From NCBI RefSeq assembly GCF_002224125.1, contig NZ_NCSM01000024.1, positions 1 through 22,441 of the forward strand: a DNA stretch of 22,441 nucleotides. The letters run 5' to 3'. This DNA comes from Streptomyces sp. NBS 14/10 (lineage in GTDB: Bacteria > Actinomycetota > Actinomycetes > Streptomycetales > Streptomycetaceae). Shown here piece by piece: positions 1-9,309 of the stretch. The notes under the pieces are model-generated. The model saw nothing but the letters and a program-made list of their open reading frames with translations, made no database searches and was not told the DNA's origin. Numbering within the stretch: the stretch's first letter is position 1; each line of letters opens with the position of its first letter. The position numbers were made by a program, and so were the translations under genes.

Positions 1-53
1 ACCACAATGGGCAACAGGATCCCTGCCCTTCCCGGAAACCTCATCCGTGCAGG

Positions 54-1087
54 TCAAGCCGCATGCCGATACTCGTGGAGGATGCCTCCGAGGCGATCGT
101 GTCGCCGTATATTGAGGCGGGCTAATGTGTCCGGGTCGTCGATCGGCGGGGGCAAGGGCTCTAGCGGTCTGGCGTTGGTGATGCCCTGGTGCGGTCGGTG
201 TCCGTTGTAGAACTGCTCGAACTCGCGCAGGGCGTGGAGGATATGTCGCTGGTTCCAGATCAACGTCCGGTCCAGGAGTTCACGGCGACAGGTCTGTATC
301 CACCTTTCCGTGATCGAGTTCATCCTTGGCATTTGGATGCCGCTGAGCACGACCTCGATCCCCGTGTCCTTGAGGACGGTATCGAAGAGGGCGGGGTACT
401 TCCCGTCTCGGTCCCGGATCATGAATCGTGCCCGGCAGCCGAGGTCTTTGAGGTCCATGACGAGGTTCTTCGCCGCTTGCGCTACCCAGGATGCGCTCGG
501 ACGCGTGGTGGCGCCCAGGATGCGGATCCGGCGACTGCTGTGTTCGATCACCGCGAGCACGTACATCCGTACCCCCGACAGGGTGGCTGTTTCCATGAAG
601 TCGCAGGCCAGCAGGGCGTCAGCCTGGGAGCGAAGGAAGGTGGCCCAGGTACTGGAGTTCCGCTCGGGCGCCGGGTCGATGCCTGCCTCCTTCAGGATTT
701 CCCAGACGGTGGACGCGCCGACCTTCACCCCAGCACGAGCAGCTCGCCGTGCAGACGTCTGTACCCCCAGTTCGGGTTCTCCTTCGCCAGCCGCAGCACC
801 AGGAGGCGGATGGAGCGCACGGTGCGCGGCCGTCCCGGGCGTTTGGGCCGGCAGGGGGCGGCATGGCGGCGCGCGACGAGGGTGCGGGGCCAACGCAGCA
901 CCGTGTCGGGGCGGAGCAGTAGCCGTAATCTTCGCAGGACGTGCAGTGGCAGCCGGTGCAGCAGGGCCGCCAGGAATGCCTGATCGCTGGGCGTGAACCG
1001 GATCCTGTCCTTGCTGAGTTGGCGTGCCGGCACGGTGATCTGGTGGTGCAGGGCGAGGATCTCCGCGTCTTTGCCCCGGTCAAAGCA
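54..1087 (-). pseudogene. Integrase-core (rve, IS3/IS481-like) transposase, frameshifted (ISa copy A)
   Basis: DDE transposase split over two reading frames. The N-terminal part (about 728-1087) carries a helix-turn-helix region rich in Arg and the 'NPNWGYRRLHGEL' motif of integrase-core transposases. The C-terminal part (54 to about 728) holds the catalytic core: 'LLACDF', 'RDRDGK' and 'MNSITERW' supply the D-D-E triad, and it ends in 'HEYRHAA'. The frames meet at about 725-728, where a run reads ctg-ggg-tga; the related copy at 9750-10440 has one extra base there (ctg-gga-gtg), so a 1-nt deletion is the likely lesion. Similarity to the other copy starts near position 21, beyond the stop codon. 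No clear native start or terminal repeats were found; homology fades near 1087. Probably inactive. Family recognition is good, exact IS name unknown. Confidence 0.85.
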
Positions 1088-1265
1088 CGCTGGGCCTTGG
1101 CCGCCCGGTATACAGGGTCGAACGCCTCGGTGGCGTCCGGAATGAGGTGGCCGGGGCAGGGGATCGGCAGCTGCTGCATAACGAGCATCGTGCCAAAAAT
1201 CAGCCCGATTCGCCGCCGGCCTCGCTCCCGGCCGCGGACGGCGGTCCAGAGCCCGGTGCCGGACG
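1088..1265. other. Short stretch between ISa copy A and the stress-protein gene
   Basis: No established gene. On the minus strand an ATG at 1188 opens a frame (MLVMQQLPIPCPG...) of about 33 codons that looks protein-like, but it runs into the 5' part of the ISa transposase in a different frame. It may be the first codons of an older gene cut by ISa or part of the IS leader. No convincing ribosome binding site precedes it. Confidence 0.3.
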
Positions 1266-1766
1266 CTATCGGTGGTGCGGCGGGTGCGGTGGCGGGGGCG
1301 GGATGGTGGCGATGCCGGGTGCCGCCTCGGGCCAGACCAACAGGATGGGGCAGGGGGCGTGGTCGACGATGAAGCGGCTGGCGGGCCCGAGGCTGCGCGG
1401 CCCGAGGTGGGTGCGCTCGCCGTCGCGGGCGAGGATGAGCAGGTCGGCGCCCTCGGCTGCGGCAACGACTTCCCGCTCGACGCGGCCGGTGCGCTCGATG
1501 CGGGTGCACGAGCGGCCCAGACGCTGCGCGGCCTGGTCAAGGAGCGTCTCGGCGGAGGCGGCGGCCAAGTGTTCCAGCCTCGTGCCGGGGTCGCGCTCTC
1601 GGCGGCCGCGGCCGAGCAGACCGGCGAACGCGCCGTGCGCCGCGCCTGGGACGTCGGCCGGGGTGACGTGGAGCAGCACGATGTCGGCGTCGTCGGGGGT
1701 GTGGGTGCGGGCGGCGTCGATGCCGGCGGGCCAGGTGCCCTCGGTGATCCAGGCGATGACTCTCAT
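1266..1766 (-). CDS. Universal stress protein (UspA family)
   Basis: Predicted cytoplasmic UspA-fold protein of 166 aa, close to the usual single-domain length. It begins with the beta-strand 'MRVIAWITEG', has 'ADIVLLHVTP' as the second strand, 'ADLLILARDG' as the fourth, and ends with the family signature 'HAPCPILLVW'. The Gly-rich nucleotide loop before it (LGPRSLGPAS) only loosely fits G-2x-G-9x-G(S/T), so ATP binding is uncertain. ATG 1766 was chosen over an upstream in-frame ATG at 1802 because GGAGG lies 9 nt before it and because the longer form would overlap the permease. A Pro-rich tail ends the protein. It starts 5 nt after the permease stop, so the pair is probably translationally coupled. 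Stress proteins encoded with a permease often modulate transport; that role is inference here. Confidence 0.85.
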   Translation of the reverse strand: MRVIAWITEGTWPAGIDAARTHTPDDADIVLLHVTPADVPGAAHGAFAGLLGRGRRERDPGTRLEHLAAASAETLLDQAAQRLGRSCTRIERTGRVEREVVAAAEGADLLILARDGERTHLGPRSLGPASRFIVDHAPCPILLVWPEAAPGIATIPPPPPHPPHHR

Positions 1767-1771
1767 GGTGG

Positions 1772-3031
1772 TCAGCCTCCGATGAGGGTGAGCGAAGTCC
1801 ACAATGCCACCACTGACAGCCCCAGGGCGGCCGGCACGGTGAACACACCGAGCCGGGTGAACTCGCCGAGTTCGACGTCACTGTCGTGTTCGTGCACGAT
1901 GCGCCGCCACAGCAGCGTGGCCAGGGAGCCGGCATAGGTGAGGTTCGGCCCGATGTTCACCCCCAGCAGGACCGCCAGGACCGCGCCCGGCCCCGACGGG
2001 GCGGTCAGCGGCAGCAGCACCAGCACGGCGGGCAGGTTGTTGATGACATTGGCCAGCACCGCAGCCAGGGCCGCGATGCCGAGCAGAGCCCCCAGCCCCG
2101 TGCCGCCGGGGATCAGATGACCCAGCCCGCTCGCCAGCCCGTTGTCGACGACCGCGCGGACCACCAGGCCCAGGGCCAGGACGAAGGCGAGGAACGGCAC
2201 CGCGGCGGCGCGCACGAGGGCGCCGGGGGTGGTGCGGCGCTGGGCCAAAGCCCTGATGGCGAGCACCACGGCGCCGGCGAAGGCCGCCCAGGCGGGGTTG
2301 ATGTCCACAGCCGAGGTCAGGATGAACCCGGCCAGCGTGCACGCCACTGTGACCAGGGCGAAGACCGGCAGCTCGCGCGGCTCGACGGCGAGAGGGGCCT
2401 GAGCTCCGGCGTCCAGGTCGGTGGCGAAGAACCGGCGGAAGACCACGTACTCGGTGGCGATGGCCACCAGCCAGGGCAAGGCCATCAGGGCGGCGAAGCG
2501 CGTGAAGCTCAGCCCGCTGGCGGCAAACGCCAGAAGGTTCGTGAGGTTGGAGACCGGCAGTAGCAGCGACGCGGTGTTCGACAGGTGGGTGCAGGCGTAG
2601 ACGTGCGGTTTCGGCCGGGCACCGAGCCGGGCTGCGGTGGCGAACACGACCGGGGTGAGCAGCACGATGGTGGCGTCCAGACTGAGCACCGCGGTGATCA
2701 CCGATGCGGCTGCGAACACCTGCACCAGCAGGCGGCGCGGGCGCCCCGCCGAGCTCCGGGCCATCCAGGCTCCGCACGCGTGAAACAGCCCTTCGTCGTC
2801 GCACAGCTGGGCGAGGACCAGGACGGCTGCGAGGAACCCGATCACGGGCCCGAGCCGCTCCGTCTCCTCGCGGGCGTGCTCCAGCGAGATTGCTCCGGTA
2901 GCGATCACCACGCCTGCGGCTGGGACGGCGACAACCGCCTCCGGCCACCCGAACGGGCGGATGACGGCGCACGTCAGCACCGCCAGGAGCAGAACGACGG
3001 AGAAACCCTCCGCCACAGATGAGTTCACCAC
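1772..3031 (-). CDS. ArsB/SLC13-type (ion transporter superfamily) permease
   Basis: Polytopic inner-membrane transporter of 419 aa with about 10-12 hydrophobic segments. Two signatures of the ion transporter superfamily (ArsB, NhaD, SLC13) are visible: 'LSLDATIVLLTPVV' in the first half and 'ANVINNLPAVLVLLP' in the second, the paired re-entrant motifs that bind substrate. The substrate cannot be read from sequence: arsenite, a dicarboxylate, sulfate or Na+/H+ exchange are all possible. No arsR, arsC or arsA is adjacent, which weakens an arsenic role. GTG 3031 (or the next codon, GTG 3028) is preferred because GGGAG lies 8 nt upstream and hydrophobic sequence starts soon after; an ATG at 3127 would add a basic, non-membrane leader. 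The gene is followed by a universal stress protein gene 5 nt downstream, forming a two-gene operon. Confidence 0.85.
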   Translation of the reverse strand: MVNSSVAEGFSVVLLLAVLTCAVIRPFGWPEAVVAVPAAGVVIATGAISLEHAREETERLGPVIGFLAAVLVLAQLCDDEGLFHACGAWMARSSAGRPRRLLVQVFAAASVITAVLSLDATIVLLTPVVFATAARLGARPKPHVYACTHLSNTASLLLPVSNLTNLLAFAASGLSFTRFAALMALPWLVAIATEYVVFRRFFATDLDAGAQAPLAVEPRELPVFALVTVACTLAGFILTSAVDINPAWAAFAGAVVLAIRALAQRRTTPGALVRAAAVPFLAFVLALGLVVRAVVDNGLASGLGHLIPGGTGLGALLGIAALAAVLANVINNLPAVLVLLPLTAPSGPGAVLAVLLGVNIGPNLTYAGSLATLLWRRIVHEHDSDVELGEFTRLGVFTVPAALGLSVVALWTSLTLIGG

Positions 3032-3263
3032 CAGATCTTCTCCCGGGTACGCGGCGCGTCGACGGCACGTCCGCCTTTCGGGAAGCGGGCGGGCTGCGCT
3101 GCCGCCACCGGCGCCCGGTACGGCCACCCCAGTAACAGCGACGCATCAGGACTCAGGAGCTTGATCCCTCGGTATGGTGCCGCGCGAAGCGATCTTCTGA
3201 AGTCATCTCATAGCAGGTTCGCGTGGCGCAGCCAGGTGAAATGTCCAGGCGGCCGTGAAGGGC
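3032..3263. promoter_or_regulatory. Leader region of the permease-stress protein operon
   Basis: 232 bp with no recognisable gene, between the end of the saccharopine-dehydrogenase-like relic and the permease start. The operon promoter must lie here unless the relic is transcribed through. No clear -35/-10 pair or known riboswitch could be identified by eye; GGGAG at about 3040-3044 is the ribosome binding site for the permease. Confidence 0.35.
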
Positions 3264-4270
3264 TCAGCTGATCTCGATGCGGGCCGCAGGATCGGCCGAG
3301 AGAGCTGCCGTCGTCTCCTGTGGGTCAAGGACATCGGCCGCGAAGTGGACGCCGGGTGGGATGCCGCCTGTGAGCAGCGCTCGCGTCGTGGCCGCTGTCA
3401 TGAGGCCGCTGAGCTCGTAGGAGTCGTCGGCGCGCAGGGTGAGCGTGTGCGCGGGCGGGCCGTCCGTGGTGCCGGTCCACAGGTGGAATTCCTGTCCGTA
3501 CCAGGAGCCGTGACGTCGTACGTCCTCGGCGGCGGCGGTCACCAGGGCCGCTGGGTCGGTGCTGCCCAGAGCCCAGGCCATAGCCAGTTCCTCGGGTAGC
3601 CGGTCGCCCCCGAAGACCGTGTACCAGTGGACCTCGCCGATGTTCAGCGCGCGGGCCAGTCGCCCCGCCTCGGTGGACAGGAAGGGGAAGGCGTTCACCG
3701 GCTGGGGGAAGGCGGTCAGGGAGAGGCCGCGGCGGGGTTCGAGGGTCCGCGGGCGCACGCCGCCCTCGCGCCAGGCGGCTGCGGGGGTGCCGTGTTCGGG
3801 GCCGTGGCTGAGCAGGACGTCACCCGCGGCCGCCGGGGTGAGGGCCGCGACTCCGCCCAGGTATGCGTCGAGGCGGACCGGGTGGTCGGTGTCGGCGGCC
3901 AGGGCGCGCGGCAGGAGTCCGGAGAGGCCCGGCAGCGCCCCGGCGGACAGGACGGCCGTTCGTCCGGCCGTGAGCCAGTCGCGCCAACCGCAACGGGCGC
4001 GGAGGCGGATGGCGGCCGGGTCGTCGCCCGCGGCGTCCACGTAGTCGGCGCCGCGGCGCAGCGCGGCGCGGGCGACCGTGTCCAGGACGCGGTAGGAGGG
4101 GCCCGCGCAGTTGACGACCAGTCGGCAGCGGGCCGCGAAGCGGTCGAGGGAAGCTGGATCGTCCAGATCGACGGCAAGTGCCTCGACCGGGGGGCCCGCG
4201 GGGCCGAGGGAGCGGACGAGGGCAGCGGCCCGTGCGGGGTCGCGCCCGGCGATCAGTAGCGGGCCCGTGC
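3264..4270 (-). pseudogene. Saccharopine dehydrogenase-like NAD(P)-binding protein, 5' end lost
   Basis: About 335 codons of a saccharopine-dehydrogenase-family oxidoreductase. The frame enters at 'GPLLIAGRDPARAAAL', the second beta-strand of the Rossmann fold, and continues with 'VDLDDPASL', 'LVVNCAGPSY', 'ADYVDAAGDD' and 'TAVLSAGALPG', all typical of the family, then a complete C-terminal substrate region ending 'DPAARIEIS'. The first beta-strand and the GxGxxG nucleotide loop are missing because ISb begins at 4271. The frame stays open into the IS, so a hybrid peptide is conceivable but would lack the cofactor loop. Original substrate unknown; such genes in actinomycetes are often linked to secondary metabolism. 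The rest of this gene is not on the other side of ISb (5486 onward), so flanking DNA has been rearranged. Confidence 0.8.
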
Positions 4271-4289
4271 CCTGAAGGGTGTCATTATT
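4271..4289. repeat. ISb left terminal inverted repeat
   Basis: Starts CCTGAAGGGTGTC; matches the complement of 5467-5485 at 18 of 19 positions. It lies at the 3' end of the transposase gene and joins the saccharopine dehydrogenase relic. Confidence 0.85.
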
Positions 4290-4293
4290 CCGA

Positions 4294-5415
<1,122 letters not shown>

Positions 5416-5466
5416 TCATGCCCACACTCGGGCGTGCACAAAGCCCCAGGTCAACTACTGTACGGC

Positions 5467-5485
5467 AATAAAGACACCCTTCAGG
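5467..5485. repeat. ISb right terminal inverted repeat
   Basis: Complement reads CCTGAAGGGTGTCTTTATT, matching the left end with one mismatch. Its terminal TGA supplies the stop codon of the interrupted IS1380 transposase (5481-5483). Confidence 0.85.
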
Positions 5486-6266
5486 TGTCGGTGATGGTCA
5501 TCCCGACCGAGTAGGACAGCCATCGGCCTCGTGCGGTGAGCCAGTTGAGGAAGTCGTGGGTGCCGCCGGCGGAGTCGGTGCGGATCAGGGTGCGGCGTCC
5601 GCGCCGGTACTTCTTCGGCAGCTGGGCCAGGGCCAGGCGGGCGGCCTCGATGTGGTCGGCGGCCGTGTTGCTGCCCGCGTTCCCCGGCCGCAGGAGCCCG
5701 GCGACCGGTTCTCCGGACCCGCCCGGGCCGTGGTCGACGAACGCGAACAGCGGGTGATGGCCGAAGGTCTTCTTCCAGGTCTTGGCCGCGTCCTGCTTCT
5801 CGGAGTGTGCCACGACCAGCACTCCGTCGATGTCCACGACCACCTCGCCGCCCGCGTCCGGGGCCGCTTCGCCGGCCAACCGCCAGATCCGCTCGCGGAC
5901 TTCGGCCCGCGCCCGACGGATCGCCGTGAGTGCACGGGGCCCGGCCGCAGCGAGGGTGTCGACGAGTCGGGAGACGGTCGGGTCGGAGGCCACCAGCCCG
6001 AACGCGGCGGGCTCGGCCCGCAGGATCGCGACGTCGGCCAGGCAGTCCCCGCCCAGGGCCACTGCGAGCGCGACGTCCAGCAGGATCTTGCCGGGGTCGT
6101 GGACCGCCCGGGCCTTACGCCACGGCGCCAGGGCCGCCGATATCGCCGCATCCAGCCCTGCCTTGCGGGCGGTCTCGACCAGCAGCACGGCGCCGGACTG
6201 CGAGACCACCCCGCGACCACCGCCCTCGACGCGCACACGTGGGTACGACCCGATACGCTTACTCAC
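5481..6266 (-). pseudogene. IS1380-family transposase, 3' part lost
   Basis: First 261 residues of an IS1380-type DDE transposase, whose members usually exceed 440 aa. The N-terminal DNA-binding region contains 'SQSGAVLLVETARKAGLD'; the RNase-H-like core begins 'GEVVVDIDGVLV' (D145/D147, first catalytic Asp) and includes 'KKTFGHHPLFAFVDHG' and 'LIRTDSAGGTHDFL' (D231, second Asp). The frame stops after 'GMTITDT' where ISb begins, so the distal catalytic Glu is gone and the protein cannot be active. Start GTG 6266 has GGAGG 10 nt upstream. The other half is absent on the far side of ISb, which therefore marks a deletion or exchange, not a simple insertion. Confidence 0.88.
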
Positions 6267-6560
6267 CTGGGAAGTGCCTCCGACGGGCGCGGGAACAAGG
6301 GCCTAGACAATCCTTATTCTCGCTGGTCAGAGGCGCTTTCTGCTCTGCTGATCACCTGTCGGGCAGTCACTTCCGAGGAAGCGCGAGGCTAGAGCCGGCA
6401 CCGTCCTTCGTTGATCCGTGGGACACAGCGGCACTCAGGGTCGAACCGGCTTGCCGGACTGAGCGCCGCCCCCCTTCTCACCCGTCGAAATCCCCAGTGG
6501 CACCGCCGTGATCGCCGGTACTGTGCGACCGGCACGGCCACGATGCACTGGGGGTAGACA
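6267..6560. other. Non-coding stretch between IS1380 remnant and GNAT fragment
   Basis: Contains the 5' leader of the IS1380 element; its outer end is likely near 6300-6325, where 'cctagacaat' could be the terminal repeat, but without the other end this cannot be confirmed. The remainder (about 6330-6560) is the upstream region of the acetyltransferase gene, with no recognisable gene or clear promoter. Confidence 0.35.
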
Positions 6561-6904
6561 ATGCTCGACGCCACACCGCTCACCGGCACGCACGTGCGGC
6601 TGGAGCCGCTCGAACACCGACACCACGACGGCCTGTGCGAAGCGATCCGCGACGGCAAGCTGTGGGACCTCGCGGTAACGATCGTCCCGCATCCCGGCGA
6701 TGTCCGGGCCTTCATCAACGAAGCCCACACCGCCCAGGCGGCCGGCACCCAGCTCGCGTACGCCACTCTCGACCTCGCCACTGGCAAGATCGCCGGCTCT
6801 ACGCGGCTCCTCGCCATCAACGAGCCCTGTCGACGGCTGGAGATCGGGTTCACCTTCCTCGGCCGGTCCTGGCAGCGCACTGCGGTCAACACCGAGGCGA
6901 AGCT
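6561..6904 (+). pseudogene. GNAT-family N-acetyltransferase, 3' part lost
   Basis: About 115 codons of a GNAT acetyltransferase of the RimJ/RimL-like group. 'LTGTHVRLEPLEHRHHDGL' (residues 8-26) is the typical opening; 'LAYATLDLATGKIAGSTRLL' the central sheet; 'RLEIGFTFLGRSWQRTAVNTEAK' the start of the acetyl-CoA pocket region with the conserved NTEAK. The protein should go on for another 70-90 residues, but after 'NTEAKL' the same frame yields low-complexity Ser/Pro/Arg sequence to a stop at 7031, while another frame carries an aldo/keto reductase tail. So a deletion joined two unrelated genes at about 6904. Without the CoA loop it is probably non-functional. Confidence 0.8.
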
Positions 6905-7060
6905 GCCAACGTCCACCGAATCACGCACACCTGGGAACTCGCGCTCGCGCCCGCCGTCATCCCGATCCCCAGGGCCTCGCGCTCCGCAAGCATCCGCGAC
7001 TTCGCAGCCGCGGCCGATCTCGAGCTCATAGCCGACCAGTTCGCACTTTCTTCGGTCTGA
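6905..7060 (+). pseudogene. C-terminal tail of an aldo/keto reductase
   Basis: In the frame beginning near 6908 the sequence reads 'NVHRITHTWELALAPAVIPI' followed by 'PRASRSASIRDFAAAADLEL' and stops at 7058-7060. This is the last 50 or so residues of a typical aldo/keto reductase, including the 'IPIPxxSR' segment that contacts the NADP phosphate and the final helix. The front of the gene is missing; it abuts the GNAT fragment out of frame. It is not a duplicate of the complete reductase at 7089, whose own tail reads 'MQVVLGTTTPERV'. Confidence 0.65.
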
Positions 7061-7088
7061 AACGTTCAAGTCACAGCGAAAGAGTCAC

Positions 7089-8021
7089 ATGAAGACCTTC
7101 ATCCTGCCCGGCACCGACATGGTGGTCCCCAACGTCGTCCTTGGACTGATGCGCATCCAGAACATGACCGACGAGGCGGTGCGCAGGCTCGTGAACACTG
7201 CACGCGACACCGGCATCACGTTCCTCGATCACGCCGACGTATACGGCTCGGACGACCACGGTTGCGAGCGTCGGTTCGCTGAAGCCATGAAACTCAGCCC
7301 GTCGGAGCGTGAGCAGTTCGTCATTCAGTCGAAGGCCGGAATCGTCAAGGACGCGTCATACTTCGACTTCTCTCATCACCACATCATCGAGTCCGTGAAC
7401 GGTTCACTCCGGGCACTGGGCACGGACTATCTCGACATCCTGCTGCTGCACCGTCCCGACGCTCTCGTCGAGCCGGAGGAGGTGGCCCGTGCCTTCGACG
7501 AGCTGTCGGCGGCAGGCAAAGTCCGTGCCTTCGGCGTCTCCAACCAGACCCCCCGACAACTCGACCTGCTGCGCAAACACGTGACGCAACCAATCGTGGC
7601 GAACCAGCTGCAGCTGTCGATCACTCACGCCCCGATGATCGCGCAGGGCGTCGCCGCGAATATGCAGGGCCTCGATCAGTCGGTCGTACGTGATGACGGA
7701 ATCGTCGACTACTGCCGCCTGCACGACATCACCATTCAGGCGTGGTCGCCTTTCCAGGCCGGATTCTTCGACGGCCCGTTCCTCGGTTCCGAACGCTTCC
7801 CCGAGTTGAACGCCGTAATCGACCGGCTGAGCGACAAATACGGCGTGCCGGCCGAGGCGATCGCGGTCGCCTGGATCACGCGCCATCCCGCGCAGATGCA
7901 GGTCGTGCTCGGCACGACCACGCCAGAACGTGTCACGGCCGCCGCGCTCGGTTCCGACATCCCGCTCACCCGATCCGAATGGTATGAACTGTTCCGTGCC
8001 GCCGGATACAAAGTGCCCTAA
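7089..8021 (+). CDS. Aldo/keto reductase (YdhF-like)
   Basis: Complete 310-aa NAD(P)H-dependent aldo/keto reductase, cytosolic TIM barrel. The catalytic tetrad is visible: D47 and Y52 in 'FLDHADVYG', K82 in 'VIQSKAG', H121 in 'DILLLHRPD'. Further family marks are 'GKVRAFGVSNQTPRQL' on the barrel and 'VAWITRHPAQMQVVLGTTTPERV', the cofactor phosphate-binding region. The long loop 'YCRLHDITIQAWSPFQAGFF' resembles the E. coli YdhF branch. Physiological carbonyl substrate unknown. Start ATG 7089 has only a weak AAAGAG upstream. The gene is undamaged although its neighbours on both sides are remnants; it has no partner gene and follows the tail of another reductase by 28 nt, so it may originally have been a second member of an oxidoreductase locus. 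Confidence 0.9.
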   Translation: MKTFILPGTDMVVPNVVLGLMRIQNMTDEAVRRLVNTARDTGITFLDHADVYGSDDHGCERRFAEAMKLSPSEREQFVIQSKAGIVKDASYFDFSHHHIIESVNGSLRALGTDYLDILLLHRPDALVEPEEVARAFDELSAAGKVRAFGVSNQTPRQLDLLRKHVTQPIVANQLQLSITHAPMIAQGVAANMQGLDQSVVRDDGIVDYCRLHDITIQAWSPFQAGFFDGPFLGSERFPELNAVIDRLSDKYGVPAEAIAVAWITRHPAQMQVVLGTTTPERVTAAALGSDIPLTRSEWYELFRAAGYKVP

Positions 8022-8176
8022 TACTCCAGCCGAACTTCTGTATTTCTCCTGGTCAACGGCCTGGCGGTGGGGAGTGTAGCGAGGGTGCGGCGTGTGCGGG
8101 GCGGTCTTGGGCCGGCCGTCCCACCATCGTGTGCCCGCGCCGCATGTAATGACAGCGCGGTGAGCAGTCCATTGTC

Positions 8177-8509
8177 GTGATCCACGACGTACCGACGAAC
8201 GCCTGGGACCTGGAACTCGAAGAACTCTTCCTCCGGACCGGAGCCCGCTTCGCACGGGTGGAGGCCCGGCGACGGATGCGGGACTACGTCCGCGGGCTGC
8301 TCGGCCCAGTAGGCAGGAAGAACAGCTGGCAGCTCGCCGAGTACGCGGGCCACACCACCCCGCACGGCTTGCAGCACCTGCTCTCCCACAGCCGCTGGGA
8401 CACCGACGGCCTCCGCGACGACCTGCAGGCGTTCATCGCCGAACAACTCGGCTCGCCGGACGGCGTGTTGATCCTCGACGACACCGGCTTCGTGAAGAAG
8501 GGCACCTGA
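8177..8509 (+). pseudogene. IS701-family transposase, N-terminal fragment
   Basis: 110 codons from GTG 8177. The sequence 'LFLRTGARFARVEARRRMRD' then 'YVRGLLGPVGRKNSWQLAEY' is the conserved N-terminal region of IS701 transposases, and the fragment ends 'LILDDTGFVKKGT', which contains the first catalytic Asp (about D101/D102). Full-length members are about 400 aa. The stop TGA at 8507-8509 is furnished by the terminal bases of the ISb remnant that follows. The element's left end should lie in 8030-8160 but was not identified. Confidence 0.85.
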
Positions 8510-8705
8510 AGGGTGTCTTTATTGCCGTATGGTCGTTGACCTGGGGCTTTGTGATCTTCCTTGTATGGGCATGATCAGTGATTGTGGGTCTGTGACTGCT
8601 CTACCTGATCTTCTGCCGACTGCTGGGCTGCCTTCTTTCGCTGGGCCGGTCGACCGTCGCGAACAACGCCGGGATCCTTGCCCTTCGTCATGAGGTAGCT
8701 CTGCT
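8505..8705 (+). mobile_element. 5' remnant of a second ISb copy
   Basis: Opens with CCTGAAGGGTGTCTTTATTG and remains closely similar to the upstream end of the complete ISb (complement of 5485 downwards) for about 200 bp, through the start of the transposase gene, then similarity stops at about 8705. The transposase frame that begins GTG 8578 carries a nonsense codon at codon 6 (tga at 8593-8595 where the intact copy has cga). Orientation is opposite to the complete copy, so the two upstream ends face each other across 3.0 kb. Confidence 0.85.
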
Positions 8706-9309
8706 CCCCGGGCTGGCGGGGATGGTCCCTGGCCGTCGAGCCTGGCAGCGCCTCGGCCAGCAAGACGCCTGCCGAGGGTCGGCCTCGGCTGGGGTTCCGG
8801 GCGTCCGGCTTCACGGATCGGGAAGGGAGGGTCGATGGCAGTGGACTCGGCCCTCACGGGGGTCAAAGTCCTTGCGGCGGCTCGCGTCACTCGAAAGAGG
8901 GATGCGTCGTCCGACTGCGCCTCGGTGGCACCGACTGGCGCGTAGTTTGCGGGGTGTGTGCTTCTTGGGCACCGTGGCACGAGTGCGGAGAGTGTGCCAG
9001 TCCGTAACCCTCGGCTGTTGGATCCCTGGTGGGGTGATCGTGGTCCAGAGCTGTGCCCTCTTGTCTTCTCGTCCCATGAGTGCTGATACCCAGCCTCACC
9101 AGCAGTCAGCACGCCGATCATCGACACCTTGACTCGGACCTTCTGAACTTGAACAAGATCACTGCGTGATGCCGCATAGCACCCGCCAGCCTTCTGCGCT
9201 CCGGCAGATCCGAAACCGCATGTCACCTCGGGTGGCACAGTCTCCGGCACCTGCAGAGGTTTCTGACACCTACGGCGGCCGCCTCACCGCTCGGTGATGT
9301 GCTACGCGG
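8706..9309. other. About 600 bp without a recognisable gene
   Basis: Open frames exist on both strands but none shows a recognisable motif, consistent codon bias or ribosome binding site, and the region is slightly less GC-biased than its surroundings. It probably consists of eroded IS or intergenic DNA between the ISb remnant and the IS5-like remnant. Confidence 0.4.

Noticed and set aside
720..735. Programmed frameshift in the ISa transposase
   Set aside because: The second copy reads through this point in one frame with an extra base, so a 1-nt deletion is the simpler explanation.
1772..3031. Calling the permease arsB
   Set aside because: The superfamily motifs do not determine the substrate, and no other ars genes are adjacent.
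6561..7031. A 156-aa intact GNAT protein
   Set aside because: After residue 115 the sequence is out-of-frame reductase DNA, rich in Ser, Pro and Arg, with no acetyltransferase motifs.
8519..9250. Minus-strand 243-codon open frame over the ISb remnant and unassigned stretch
   Set aside because: Its end lies antisense to the ISb remnant, there is no ribosome binding site or recognised motif, and composition is not gene-like.
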